A DNA stretch of 64,000 nt from Pseudanabaena sp. ABRG5-3 (GTDB lineage Bacteria; Cyanobacteriota; Cyanobacteriia; Pseudanabaenales; Pseudanabaenaceae), in assembly GCF_003967015.1 (NCBI RefSeq), contig NZ_AP017560.1, forward strand, positions 310,001 to 374,000. Direction: 5' to 3'. The notes beneath the pieces were generated by a model. That model saw only the letters and a list, made by a program, of their open reading frames with translations. It did no database searches and had not been told where the DNA came from. This document shows positions 56,237 through 64,000 of the stretch, in pieces. The translations under genes were made by a program, and so were the position numbers. How positions within the stretch are numbered: the first letter of the stretch is position 1; each line of letters starts with the position of its first letter.

Positions 56237-57601
56237 ATGGCGATCGCATCAATAAATCCTGTAACGGGAGAAGTGTTAAAGACCTTTGAGCCTTTGACGG
56301 ATGAGCAACTTGAACATAAGCTAGCACTCGCCGATCGCACCTTTGCCACCTATAAACAGACGAGTTTTCGCGATCGCGCCCAATGGATGCACCAAGCCGC
56401 CGATATTCTGGAAGCTAAGAAAACTGAATTCGGGATCATCATGACCCTTGAGATGGGGAAAACGCTCAAAAGTGCGATCGCCGAAATTGAGAAGTGCGCC
56501 AATCTTTGCCGTTTTTACGCCGAACAAGCACCGATTTTTTTAGCCGATACTCCTGCCCAAACCGATGCTAGTCGCACGATCATTCGCTATCAACCTTTAG
56601 GAATTATCCTCGCAGTCATGCCTTGGAACTTTCCTTTTTGGCAGGTGTTTCGCTTTGCTGTACCTGCACTTATGGCAGGGAATGTGGGACTACTAAAGCA
56701 CGCCTCAAATGTGCCGCAATGTGCCTTAGCGATCGCTGAAGTCTTCCATGCCGCAGGCATACCTGAAGGTGCATTTCAAACCCTGTTAATTGGGGCGGAT
56801 CGCGTAGCGGGACTAGTTGCCGACTCAAGGGTAAAAGCAGCGACATTGACAGGAAGTGAACCTGCGGGACAAAGCTTAGCCGCGATCGCAGGACATCATC
56901 TCAAAAAAGTAGTATTGGAACTTGGGGGCAGCGATCCATTTATTGTGCTTAAAAGTGCGGATTTGGAATTGGCGGTAAATACTGCGGTAACAGCGCGAGT
57001 GATGAACAATGGGCAGACCTGTATTGCTGCGAAGAGATTTATTCTTGAAGAAGCGATCGCTGATCAGTTCACCTCCAAATTTGTGGAGAAATTCAAAGCT
57101 TTGAAAGTAGGAGATCCGATGCAGCCTGAAACCGATGTGGGGCCTCTTGCTACGCCGCAAATCTTGAATGAACTGGATGCACAGGTGAAAACTACTGTTG
57201 ATGCAGGGGCAAAGCTTTTAGTTGGTGGCTATCGTCTTAAAGAGAAGGGGAATTTCTATGCGCCAACGATTCTTGACAAGATTCCCCTTGGTGCACCACC
57301 TTATCAAGAAGAATTTTTTGGTCCCGTTGCTTCTATATTTCGAGTGCAGAATCTTGATGAGGCGATCGCGCTAGCCAATAGTACTAGTTTTGGCTTAGGG
57401 GCAAGCTTTTGGAGTAATGATCCACAGGAAATCGAACAGGCGATCGAACAAATCGAGGCGGGAGCAGTCTTTGTAAATGGGATGGTCAAATCCGATCCGC
57501 GTGTTCCCTTTGGGGGCATCAAGCGATCGGGCTTTGGACGTGAATTGGGAATTGAAGGTATTCGCGAATTCGTGAATATCAAAACTATTTGGATTAAGTA
57601 A
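56237..57601 (+). CDS. NAD(P)-dependent succinate-semialdehyde dehydrogenase, 454 aa
   Basis: An aldehyde dehydrogenase with [14 protein letters not shown] (catalytic Glu, about 221-234), [12 protein letters not shown] (catalytic Cys, about 256-267), [13 protein letters not shown] cofactor motif and [11 protein letters not shown]. The start has GGAGAA before ATG. It oxidises succinic semialdehyde to succinate. In cyanobacteria this enzyme works with a 2-oxoglutarate decarboxylase to close the TCA cycle; such a gene lies 188 bases downstream, supporting the assignment over a general aldehyde dehydrogenase. Similar length (about 454) to cyanobacterial SSADH. Confidence 0.93.
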   Translation: MAIASINPVTGEVLKTFEPLTDEQLEHKLALADRTFATYKQTSFRDRAQWMHQAADILEAKKTEFGIIMTLEMGKTLKSAIAEIEKCANLCRFYAEQAPIFLADTPAQTDASRTIIRYQPLGIILAVMPWNFPFWQVFRFAVPALMAGNVGLLKHASNVPQCALAIAEVFHAAGIPEGAFQTLLIGADRVAGLVADSRVKAATLTGSEPAGQSLAAIAGHHLKKVVLELGGSDPFIVLKSADLELAVNTAVTARVMNNGQTCIAAKRFILEEAIADQFTSKFVEKFKALKVGDPMQPETDVGPLATPQILNELDAQVKTTVDAGAKLLVGGYRLKEKGNFYAPTILDKIPLGAPPYQEEFFGPVASIFRVQNLDEAIALANSTSFGLGASFWSNDPQEIEQAIEQIEAGAVFVNGMVKSDPRVPFGGIKRSGFGRELGIEGIREFVNIKTIWIK

Positions 57602-57666
57602 ACCCTGTTTTTAGTCATCAGAGCATGTCTGAGAACTATCCTATTTAGCATAAATTTCTGCTTTCA

Positions 57667-57739
57667 CCCCCCTTAATCTTCCCTTAAAAAGGGGAAAACT
57701 CAAATCCTCCCCCTTTTTAAGGGGGAGTTAGAGGGGGTA
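57667..57739. repeat. C-rich/G-rich palindromic repeat (family D) upstream of the decarboxylase gene
   Basis: CCCCCTTAATCTTCCCTTAAA and its complementary right arm (CCCCCTTTTTAAGGGGGAG ... GAGGGGGT) form an imperfect nested palindrome. A sister copy lies at 59507-59583 after the gene. Confidence 0.65.
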
Positions 57740-57789
57740 AAAATGTCTCAAACACACTCTCAGCCTAGTTTACGATTTGTGAGGACTCT

Positions 57790-59430
57790 ATGAATACCGC
57801 AGAACTATTAGTCAAATGTCTAGAGAATGAAGGAGTCGAATATATTTTCGGACTTCCGGGGGAAGAGAATATGGCAGTTCTCAATGCCCTTGAGAATTCA
57901 TCAATCAAATTTATTACCACTCGCCATGAGCAAGGGGCAGCCTTCATGGCAGATGTCTATGGCAGACTCACAGGCAAACCGGGGGTATGCCTATCGACGC
58001 TAGGGCCGGGAGCCACAAATTTAATGACAGGAGTTGCTGATGCGAACTTAGACTGCGCTCCCTTGATCGCAATCACAGGACAGGTGGGAACCGATCGAAT
58101 GCACACCAATTCCCATCAATATCTCGATCTGGTGGCTATGTTTGAGCCTGTGACCAAATGGAATGCTCAAGTAGTCCGTCCTAGCATCACTCCTGAAATT
58201 GTGCGTAAAGCATTTAAGCTCGCCAAGTCAGAGAAACCGGGAGCCGTACATATTGACTTACCTGAAAATATTGCTGATATGGAAGTTGATGCAAAACCCT
58301 TATTGATTAAGGACGATCGCCATCCTATGTATGCTTCCTATCGTAGTCTTTCCGAAGCTGCTATCCTGATTGCACAGGCAAAAAATCCTCTAATTTTGGT
58401 AGGGAATGGGGCAATTCGTTCCCATGCTAGCCAAGCTGTCACTGACTTTGCAACACGCTTAAATATCCCTGTCGCTAATACCTTCATGGGCAAAGGTGTT
58501 ATTCCCTACCGCCATCCTCTAGCCCTATGGTCATTGGGATTACAGCAAAGAGATATTATTAACTGCGCCTTTGATGAAACGGATTTGGTGATTGCTATCG
58601 GTTATGACCTCATCGAATACTCACCGAAGAAATGGAATCCTAATAGTACAATTCCCATTATTCACATCGCTGAATTATCGGCGGAAGTGGATAGTAGCTA
58701 TATGCCACAGGTGGAAATCGTTGGCGATATTTCTGACTCATTAGTAGAAATTATGCACCGTTGCGATCGCACAGGCATGACCGACCCTCACGCGATCGCC
58801 TTACGTCCGCAGATTTTAGCAACCTATGAGCAATATGCCCATGATGAAGAATTTCCGATTAAACCGCAAAAAATTGTCTATGACCTGCGCCAAGTGATGG
58901 GAGCCGAGGATGTGGTGATTTCCGATGTGGGCGCACATAAAATGTGGATGGCGAGACATTACCACTGCGATCGCCCCAATACCTGTATTATTTCCAATGG
59001 TTTTGCTGCGATGGGTATCGCGATTCCGGGGGCGATCGCAGCAAAATTAGTAAATCCCGATCGCAAGATTGTCGCAGTGACAGGCGATGGTGGCTTCATG
59101 ATGAATATGCAGGAACTAGAAACGGCTACCCGCATTGGTACAAATTTTGTCACCTTGATCTTCAATGATGGTGGCTATGGACTGATCGAGTGGAAGCAAC
59201 AAATTCATTATGGCAAATCCTCATTTATTAAATTTGGGAATCCTGACTTTGTGAAACTCGCCGAGAGTATGGGGCTAAAAGGCTATCGAGTTAATTCAGC
59301 GATCGATCTGATTCCAACTCTCAAAGAGGCTCTGGAACAGAATGTTCCCGCCGTGATCGATTGTCTCGTTGATTATCGCGAAAATATGCGCTTCTCCCGC
59401 AAGGTTGGCGAATTATCTTGTCCCCTTTAA
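57790..59430 (+). CDS. 2-oxoglutarate decarboxylase (acetolactate synthase-like ThDP enzyme), 546 aa
   Basis: A thiamine-diphosphate enzyme of the acetolactate synthase type: EYIFGLPGEENMAVLNAL, TTRHEQGAAFMADVYGRLTG (Glu of ThDP activation, about 46), GPGATNLMTG, and the ThDP motif GDGGFMMNMQELETATRIG...FNDGGYG (in parts: GDGGFMMNMQELETA, FNDGGYG, near 428-456). Many such genes are annotated acetolactate synthase. Pairing with SSADH marks it as the cyanobacterial 2-oxoglutarate decarboxylase, producing succinic semialdehyde. GAGG precedes the ATG. Family D repeats bracket the gene. Biosynthetic acetolactate synthase remains the alternative. Confidence 0.88.
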   Translation: MNTAELLVKCLENEGVEYIFGLPGEENMAVLNALENSSIKFITTRHEQGAAFMADVYGRLTGKPGVCLSTLGPGATNLMTGVADANLDCAPLIAITGQVGTDRMHTNSHQYLDLVAMFEPVTKWNAQVVRPSITPEIVRKAFKLAKSEKPGAVHIDLPENIADMEVDAKPLLIKDDRHPMYASYRSLSEAAILIAQAKNPLILVGNGAIRSHASQAVTDFATRLNIPVANTFMGKGVIPYRHPLALWSLGLQQRDIINCAFDETDLVIAIGYDLIEYSPKKWNPNSTIPIIHIAELSAEVDSSYMPQVEIVGDISDSLVEIMHRCDRTGMTDPHAIALRPQILATYEQYAHDEEFPIKPQKIVYDLRQVMGAEDVVISDVGAHKMWMARHYHCDRPNTCIISNGFAAMGIAIPGAIAAKLVNPDRKIVAVTGDGGFMMNMQELETATRIGTNFVTLIFNDGGYGLIEWKQQIHYGKSSFIKFGNPDFVKLAESMGLKGYRVNSAIDLIPTLKEALEQNVPAVIDCLVDYRENMRFSRKVGELSCPL

Positions 59431-59466
59431 ACAGAAAGAGGTCGCATAGCGACCTCTTTCTGTTTA
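59428..59466 (+). terminator. Terminator after the decarboxylase gene
   Basis: A perfect 18-bp stem TAAACAGAAAGAGGTCGC with ATA loop overlaps the stop codon. Confidence 0.7.
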
Positions 59467-59506
59467 GGAATCATTTGAATTATTTTTTGTGATCAAAAGC
59501 TCTAAG

Positions 59507-59583
59507 AGATCCCCCTCAATCCCCCTTAAAAAGGGGGAAGAAGATTATTTTCCCCCCTTTTTAAGGGGGGCTGGGGGGGATCT
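59507..59583. repeat. Palindromic repeat, family D (complete copy)
   Basis: The element begins AGATCCCCCTCAATCCCCCT and ends CTGGGGGGGATCT, with an inner stem CCCCCTTTTTAAGGGGGG region. The ends are perfect inverted repeats (AGATCCCCC/GGGGGATCT). Cyanobacterial genomes often carry such elements; it has no coding capacity. A related copy is at 57667. Confidence 0.7.
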
Positions 59584-59624
59584 AGACAATTCTTAAATGA
59601 TTTCTTGAAACTCTAAATAAATTA

Positions 59625-60704
59625 CTAATCTTTATCAGATTGGTAATATACTCCAGTACCTGAATCAGGAACAAAAATACATTCCTTTTGAGAAGTAAAG
59701 AAAGCTTTCCAGATTGGCACATTAGACACTCGGTAATATTTACCTAAAACTGGTTTAATCGCTTCCGTAGCAGTTTTGAGGTGATAGTGAGGAATGCCAA
59801 TAAAGATGTGATGGGCAACGTGAGTACCGATATTGTGATGAATATCGTTGAAAATGCCGTAATCACGATCAATCGTCGAAAGCGCTCCCTTTAAGAAATA
59901 CCAATCTTTGCCGCGATACCAAGGAATATCAGCTTCAGTGTGATGCAGGTAGGTGACAAGATCCAACCATACAACAAAGATTAGATAAGGAACGATATAG
60001 AACTTGAATAGGAATAGGAAACCATAGGTAACGCCTAAGTATCCCAAAAAGCCGACCATTGCTAACCAAAGGCTAGTGCTAGTGATAATGTCTTGAGTTT
60101 CCGATTCGCGGAAAAGATCATTATTGGGCATGAAATGGGAAGCAGTAGGACGTGCAGGCGATCGCTTAAATAAATAAAGAGGATAGGCCAACAACAGGGC
60201 ATCGAAACGAATGAATTTGCCCAGCCAATCCATTTGTTTATATTGAGTTTCAGTAACAGGATACCAACTTTCATCGGTATCAATATTTCCTGTATTTTGG
60301 TGATGGGTGCGATGACTAATGCGCCAACCGTGATAAGGAACGAGAATAGGAATATGAGTTAGGTGTCCAATCAGGTTATTTAGCCATTTCAAACGAGAGA
60401 AGGAACCATGTCCGCAGTCGTGACCGACGACGAAGAAAGCCCAAAACATTGTCCCCGTGGCAAACCAGAAAATAGGATAAAACCACCAAGCATCTATATA
60501 TACCGCAGCCGCATACAACCCCACAATAATTGCGGTATCGGCAAAAAAATAGGCGAGCGATCGCCATACATTAGGAGCAAAACATTCAGCAGGAATAGCA
60601 GACTTTACATCTTGAAAGGTAAACGGAAGTTCAGTTTGAGCTGTTGAAGATGTATCGGTAAGAGGGTTTTCTAGATTGATCCGATGAATAGTCGTAGACG
60701 ACAC
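59625..60704 (-). CDS. desB: Omega-3 (delta-15) fatty acid desaturase, DesB-like, 359 aa
   Basis: Three histidine boxes are visible: HDCGHGSF (about 114-121), HRTHHQNTG (about 150-158) and HVAHHIF (about 313-319). Membrane helices lie in between. The regions TGNIDTDESWYPVTE, DWYFLKGALSTIDRDYG and GTHVAHHIFIGIPHYHLK, and the C-terminus VYYQSDKD match the layout of cyanobacterial DesB as I recall it, as does the length of 359. DesB introduces the omega-3 double bond into lipid-bound C18 chains at low temperature. DesA (delta-12) is the less likely alternative. Confidence 0.88.
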   Translation of the reverse strand: MSSTTIHRINLENPLTDTSSTAQTELPFTFQDVKSAIPAECFAPNVWRSLAYFFADTAIIVGLYAAAVYIDAWWFYPIFWFATGTMFWAFFVVGHDCGHGSFSRLKWLNNLIGHLTHIPILVPYHGWRISHRTHHQNTGNIDTDESWYPVTETQYKQMDWLGKFIRFDALLLAYPLYLFKRSPARPTASHFMPNNDLFRESETQDIITSTSLWLAMVGFLGYLGVTYGFLFLFKFYIVPYLIFVVWLDLVTYLHHTEADIPWYRGKDWYFLKGALSTIDRDYGIFNDIHHNIGTHVAHHIFIGIPHYHLKTATEAIKPVLGKYYRVSNVPIWKAFFTSQKECIFVPDSGTGVYYQSDKD

Positions 60705-60736
60705 GTATTATTTCCCTGTTGTTAAGAAAAATTAAG

Positions 60737-62176
60737 TTAATTTTTTGATTTTAGCAGTAACTTGGCTTCTTCCTCAAATCCAAAGTTATTCAGCAAAAAA
60801 GCCCAACGATCGCCCTTTACCCGAATATAGTCTTGCATTTGCGCGACTGCACTCTGTACCCCAACCGCTTGTTTTATTTTTTGTTGCTGCTGGGGCAAGT
60901 TGTAAATTTCATATTCAAAGGGTGTCAACCAAACTAAATTACCCGCACGGTGTAACAGTCCTAAGGCGATCGCTGCATCAGGATGTAGCTTAGTAACTTC
61001 TACAAAATTACCGCGCCGAGGCAGTTGGGGCAGCAGCAATTGCGCCTGCTGTTGCAATTTTTGTTGTTGCTGTAGGAAAAAGTTCACTCTCTGGCGATCA
61101 CTATCATCGAGTAATCCCGTTGGCTCACTCACTAGCATTAATGCCTCCGCAGGTTTATCATCACGTCCCGCTCGACCAATTTCTTGGATATATTCCGAAA
61201 GCGTCAAAGGCGGATGAAAATGTAATACCCATCGGGTATCTGGCTTGTTAATTCCGAGACCAAACGCTGAAGTGCAAATCACAAAAGGATATTGATTATT
61301 GAGCCATTGCTGCTCAATATGCCGACGCTCTTGAGGTGGTAAGCCCGCATGATAGGCAGCAGTTGCCAAGGAATTGTCTTGCAACCATGCTGCTAATTTC
61401 TCCGCATCGCCACGACTACGGACATAAATTAAGCCCGACTGCCCCTTGCGATCGCGAATAAATTTTAAAGTGCGCGATTTCCGTCCTGCGGGTGTCCATG
61501 CAATTTCCACCTTGAGACTTAAATGGGAACGATAGGGACTAGTTCTCACAAGGTGAGGATTTTCCATTTGCAAGCAAGACTTTAATTCCGCAGTCGCATC
61601 GACATCAGCAGTTGCGGTAAATGCTGCCAGAGATATGCGCGGATGGTTGTCTGGCTTCTGCTGTATTAGTGCCGAGCGCACTGCCCCCAAGCGCCGATAA
61701 CTCGGACGAAATGAGTCGCCCCACTGCACCAAACAATGTGCCTCATCCAGCATTAATCCTGTAATTTTTAACTGGCGATCGCATAGCTTTTCCCAAACAG
61801 GCTGACTCAGCAATGTCTCTGGCGAAATGTAAAGTAAACGAATATTAGCGAGGTTGCGTAATACTTCTCGACGCGCTGTCTGCGATAGGTTGCTATGCAA
61901 GGTGGCTGCGGGTAAATTGCGTGATCGTAAATCCCTCACCTGATCTTCCATCAAAGCTAGTAGGGGGGAAATCACCAGAGTTAAACCTTCATTCAGGATC
62001 GCAGGCAACTGAAAACAAATAGACTTTCCCCCACCTGTAGCCATAATTGCCAAACTATCTTGACCCTGCATTAAGCTGGCAACTATCTCACGCTGAGATT
62101 GGCGTAAATCCTTATATCCCCAAATCTTTTGAAATGTTTGCTGAACTTTTGTCCATTCTCCAGATATTTCGCCCAT
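60737..62176 (-). CDS. RecQ-family ATP-dependent DNA helicase, 479 aa
   Basis: Superfamily 2 helicase motifs: MATGGGKSICFQLPA (motif I, about 41-55), VISPLLALMEDQV (Ia), LMLDEAHCLVQWGDSFRPSYRRLG (II, RecQ type), AAFTATAD (III), LIYVRSRGDAEKLA, AYHAGLPPQERR and GRAGRDDKP (VI). Compared with Escherichia coli RecQ (about 609 aa) the C-terminal part is short, with no visible HRDC and no full zinc-binding module, so it is a minimal RecQ-like enzyme. ATG 62176 is used; the upstream TTG adds two residues. Role in DNA repair is by family. Confidence 0.9.
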   Translation of the reverse strand: MGEISGEWTKVQQTFQKIWGYKDLRQSQREIVASLMQGQDSLAIMATGGGKSICFQLPAILNEGLTLVISPLLALMEDQVRDLRSRNLPAATLHSNLSQTARREVLRNLANIRLLYISPETLLSQPVWEKLCDRQLKITGLMLDEAHCLVQWGDSFRPSYRRLGAVRSALIQQKPDNHPRISLAAFTATADVDATAELKSCLQMENPHLVRTSPYRSHLSLKVEIAWTPAGRKSRTLKFIRDRKGQSGLIYVRSRGDAEKLAAWLQDNSLATAAYHAGLPPQERRHIEQQWLNNQYPFVICTSAFGLGINKPDTRWVLHFHPPLTLSEYIQEIGRAGRDDKPAEALMLVSEPTGLLDDSDRQRVNFFLQQQQKLQQQAQLLLPQLPRRGNFVEVTKLHPDAAIALGLLHRAGNLVWLTPFEYEIYNLPQQQQKIKQAVGVQSAVAQMQDYIRVKGDRWAFLLNNFGFEEEAKLLLKSKN

Positions 62177-62312
62177 TAGCAATGATTATGAATATTTTAT
62201 ATTTAATCTTGTCTATAATGTAAGCTATTAATTAGATTAATGGCTTTTTAATTATTTATTATCTATGATAATGACTCTAAAATAATATATTTCATGGTTT
62301 GACATTAATAAC

Positions 62313-62382
62313 TGGATTGCAGGCAACAGGTATACCGACCCCAAAGGGGGTGTGCCTCCACAAACCATTTAGGATTCTATAT
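62313..62382. repeat. Decayed family-B palindromic repeat
   Basis: The right arm CCATTTAGGATTCTATAT and the stem-like GACCCCAAAGGGGGTGTGCC part resemble the copies at 15331 and 42385, but the left arm is eroded. Confidence 0.45.
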
Positions 62383-62414
62383 CTACAAATCTATACAAAA
62401 GCACCGACAGTTAA

Positions 62415-62559
62415 ATAGCTGAGCATAATTAAAAGTAGATAAAAGAGGTATATCGCATATCTATCTTTTATTCCTCTTGTTTATCTTCATTCCCCAATAA
62501 AGTAACTGTGTGTACGTCGCAGGTTCTAGGGTTTTATATTTAATTAAGCCTACTTACTT
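62415..62559. repeat. Decayed family-C element
   Basis: It opens with TAGCTGAGCATAATTAAAAG and closes with GGTTTTATATTTAATTAAGC followed by CTTACTT, matching the outer arms of the copy at 51323-51418 (AGTAGCTGAGCATAATTAAA and TTTATATTTAATTGCGCTCA). The palindromic inside has been lost and replaced by about 90 unrelated bases. Confidence 0.5.
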
Positions 62560-63016
62560 AATAGAAATAAATTGCAACTTAAAAATGTGATATGAGGATT
62601 ACACTTTCTTAAGAAGCTATGAAGCATAACTAAGTCATAGTCATCCTAGCCGTAAATGTATAATTGGCAATCTTCAAGTTTTGGTTTGAGTTTCAGAGTC
62701 TTAATGTATTGCCACATTGTCGAGGATTGGGCTAAGGTATCTACTAGGAGTGACAAATAACAGAACTAGATAGTACAAACTAAATAAATTTATATAATCT
62801 GATAAATCACCCTTAAAAACAATGGTAGTCCTAAAGAAGTAATGATTTTCTGCGTAAAGGGTGGGATATCATCACACCAAAAAATAATACTCTTCTTTAG
62901 AACTAACAAAATAAGATAGTCATTGGCTTCAAGAGTAAGTTTTAAGATAAATTGTTCAAAGCTCGTTGTAAAGGAAAATTATTCAGGTGAGATCAGAGGA
63001 GTCATCTACTCTTGCA

Positions 63017-64000
63017 ATGAAAGATATACTTCATCACGTACTGACGGTTGAAGACCCGAAGGGATTTCGCAATTTTCTTTTGCAGAACATGACTTACTCC
63101 TTAGGACGCAGTTTAGACAATCTAATTGTGCTGCGTTCTAATCTCGTATCTCGCCAGCACGCGACGATATTGGCAGTAAATATCCCGAACAAAAATTCAT
63201 GTCTTTTTCGGATTATTGATGGCACTCTCGAAGGCACAAGGAGTACTAATGGCATTCTCATCAATGGCAAAAAGCGCTTCTCTCATATCCTGTCTCATGG
63301 GGATGAAATTCTCTTTAGTAAAGATACTAAAGCTGTATATCAAATTATTAGTTCACTTTCTCCACGATCTAAAAATATAGCTTCTCCAAATCATTCTGCC
63401 AATGAGGATAGTTTTGGAGAAAACAAGCAGAGTTTAGATTTTATCGGCACTATTAGATGCTCTAACTTACTGTCTATTGCCGATAGTGACTTATCCGCAC
63501 ATATTCGGGACACGATCAATCAGTTTGTTTCATCTCCCGAACTAAATCCTCAACCAATTATCGAGTTAAATTTAGTAGGCAAAATTTTATATCTCAATCC
63601 TGCGGCTCTATATCAATTTCCAGAAGTTGATGATATGCAGCTTAATCATCCATTACTCCAAAATTTGTTAGCTCAGTTAATACCTCTAGTTACTCCCGTT
63701 CGTAACTTCTTTACTCGCGAAGTAGAAATCAATGGCAAGGTATTTGAAGAAGTGATCCATTTTATGCCTTGGAATGAAGTAGTACGCGTACATATATCGG
63801 ACATCACTAAGCAAAAGCAAGCTGAGGCAATTATTTCTTATCAGATGTATCATGACTCCCTGACTGGTCTGCCTAATCGCAAATATCTACATCAATATTT
63901 AGTTGAGTTTGTCGAAAAGTTAGAGGATAAGAACCAAAAATTTGCAGTGTTATTCCTTGATATTGATCGATTTAAATTAATCAATGATTCTCTAGGTCAT
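63017..64000 (+). CDS. FHA-PAS-GGDEF signalling protein, N-terminal part (runs off the window)
   Basis: The open frame from ATG 63017 continues past the right edge (328 codons visible). Residues about 25-105 are an FHA domain: YSLGRSLDNLIVLRSNLVSRQHATI with the G-R, S-R-H and N-G signature (STNGILINGKK). Residues about 170-270 resemble a PAS-like sensor (LVGKILYLNPAALYQF). From about 280 the GGDEF diguanylate cyclase begins: YHDSLTGLPNRKYL and VLFLDIDRFKLINDSLGH. It should bind phospho-Thr peptides and probably make cyclic di-GMP; whether an EAL domain follows lies outside the window. Confidence 0.88.
   Translation, partial: MKDILHHVLTVEDPKGFRNFLLQNMTYSLGRSLDNLIVLRSNLVSRQHATILAVNIPNKNSCLFRIIDGTLEGTRSTNGILINGKKRFSHILSHGDEILFSKDTKAVYQIISSLSPRSKNIASPNHSANEDSFGENKQSLDFIGTIRCSNLLSIADSDLSAHIRDTINQFVSSPELNPQPIIELNLVGKILYLNPAALYQFPEVDDMQLNHPLLQNLLAQLIPLVTPVRNFFTREVEINGKVFEEVIHFMPWNEVVRVHISDITKQKQAEAIISYQMYHDSLTGLPNRKYLHQYLVEFVEKLEDKNQKFAVLFLDIDRFKLINDSLGH

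Larger units (their letters stand above)
62183..63016. other. 834-base gap with decayed repeats
   Basis: This gap separates the RecQ-like and FHA-GGDEF genes. It contains a decayed family-B repeat (62313-62382) and a decayed family-C element (62415-62559). From about 62560 to 63010 it is AT-rich with no clear ORF. The downstream end carries the promoter region of the FHA-GGDEF gene, which I cannot resolve. Confidence 0.4.

Noticed and set aside
1-64000. Many GCGATCGC octamers as restriction or regulatory sites
   Set aside because: This is the HIP1 sequence abundant across cyanobacterial genomes, so it marks the lineage rather than a local function.

Overview
The window reads as chromosomal DNA of a cyanobacterium. 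The HIP1 octamer GCGATCGC and its core are scattered through nearly every gene. The gene set also fits: PatA-type regulators, an omega-3 (DesB-like) desaturase, a 2-oxoglutarate decarboxylase next to succinate-semialdehyde dehydrogenase, and DUF2993 and Uma2 proteins. The low GC content and many small intergenic palindromes suggest a Pseudanabaena-like filamentous lineage; that placement is inference. I see no phage, plasmid, rRNA, tRNA or CRISPR array.

Layout. 1-4.6 kb: a run of unrecognised genes, three of which share a short DGD motif, then a GH19 (chitinase/lysozyme-like) protein with four N-terminal repeats. 4.6-6.0 kb: a Uma2 protein overlapping a P-loop NTPase. 6.1-16.0 kb: two type IV pilin genes, a 1491-residue protein with two SPINDLY-type glycosyltransferase domains around TPRs, two more glycosyltransferases and two methyltransferases, probably a surface or pilin glycosylation locus. 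16.1-24.0 kb: sat, phosphoketolase, a histidine phosphatase and purL. 24.3-33.1 kb: a complete chemosensory operon (PatA-like, two CheY, CheW, MCP, CheA hybrid, second CheW) of the kind that controls type IV pilus motility. 33.5-37.6 kb: a YdcF-like protein, a polysaccharide deacetylase/DUF2233 fusion, and a translationally coupled nuclease-TOPRIM pair. 37.6-41.6 kb: heme O and heme A synthases, then an ECF sigma, anti-sigma and Spy/CpxP-like operon. 41.9-53.7 kb: DUF2993, secreted nuclease-like protein, rpsU, GMC oxidoreductase, acyl-CoA synthetase/GNAT fusion, der, dxr and a delta-9-type desaturase. 54-64 kb: a MerR regulator with a perfect operator, Uma2, a PIN-like protein, the SSADH/2-oxoglutarate decarboxylase pair, desB, a RecQ-like helicase and a truncated FHA-GGDEF protein.

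How it fits together. The pilins, the glycosylation locus and the chemosensory operon plausibly serve one process, pilus-based motility and its control. SSADH plus 2-oxoglutarate decarboxylase supply the cyanobacterial bypass that closes the TCA cycle. Phosphoketolase feeds acetyl-phosphate. Intergenic spaces are rich in palindromic repeats of at least four families, some acting as apparent terminators. The best candidates for undescribed systems are the nuclease-TOPRIM pair (36.4-37.6 kb) and the DGD-motif gene family (0.8-3.3 kb). Functions for both are inferred only from motifs and context.
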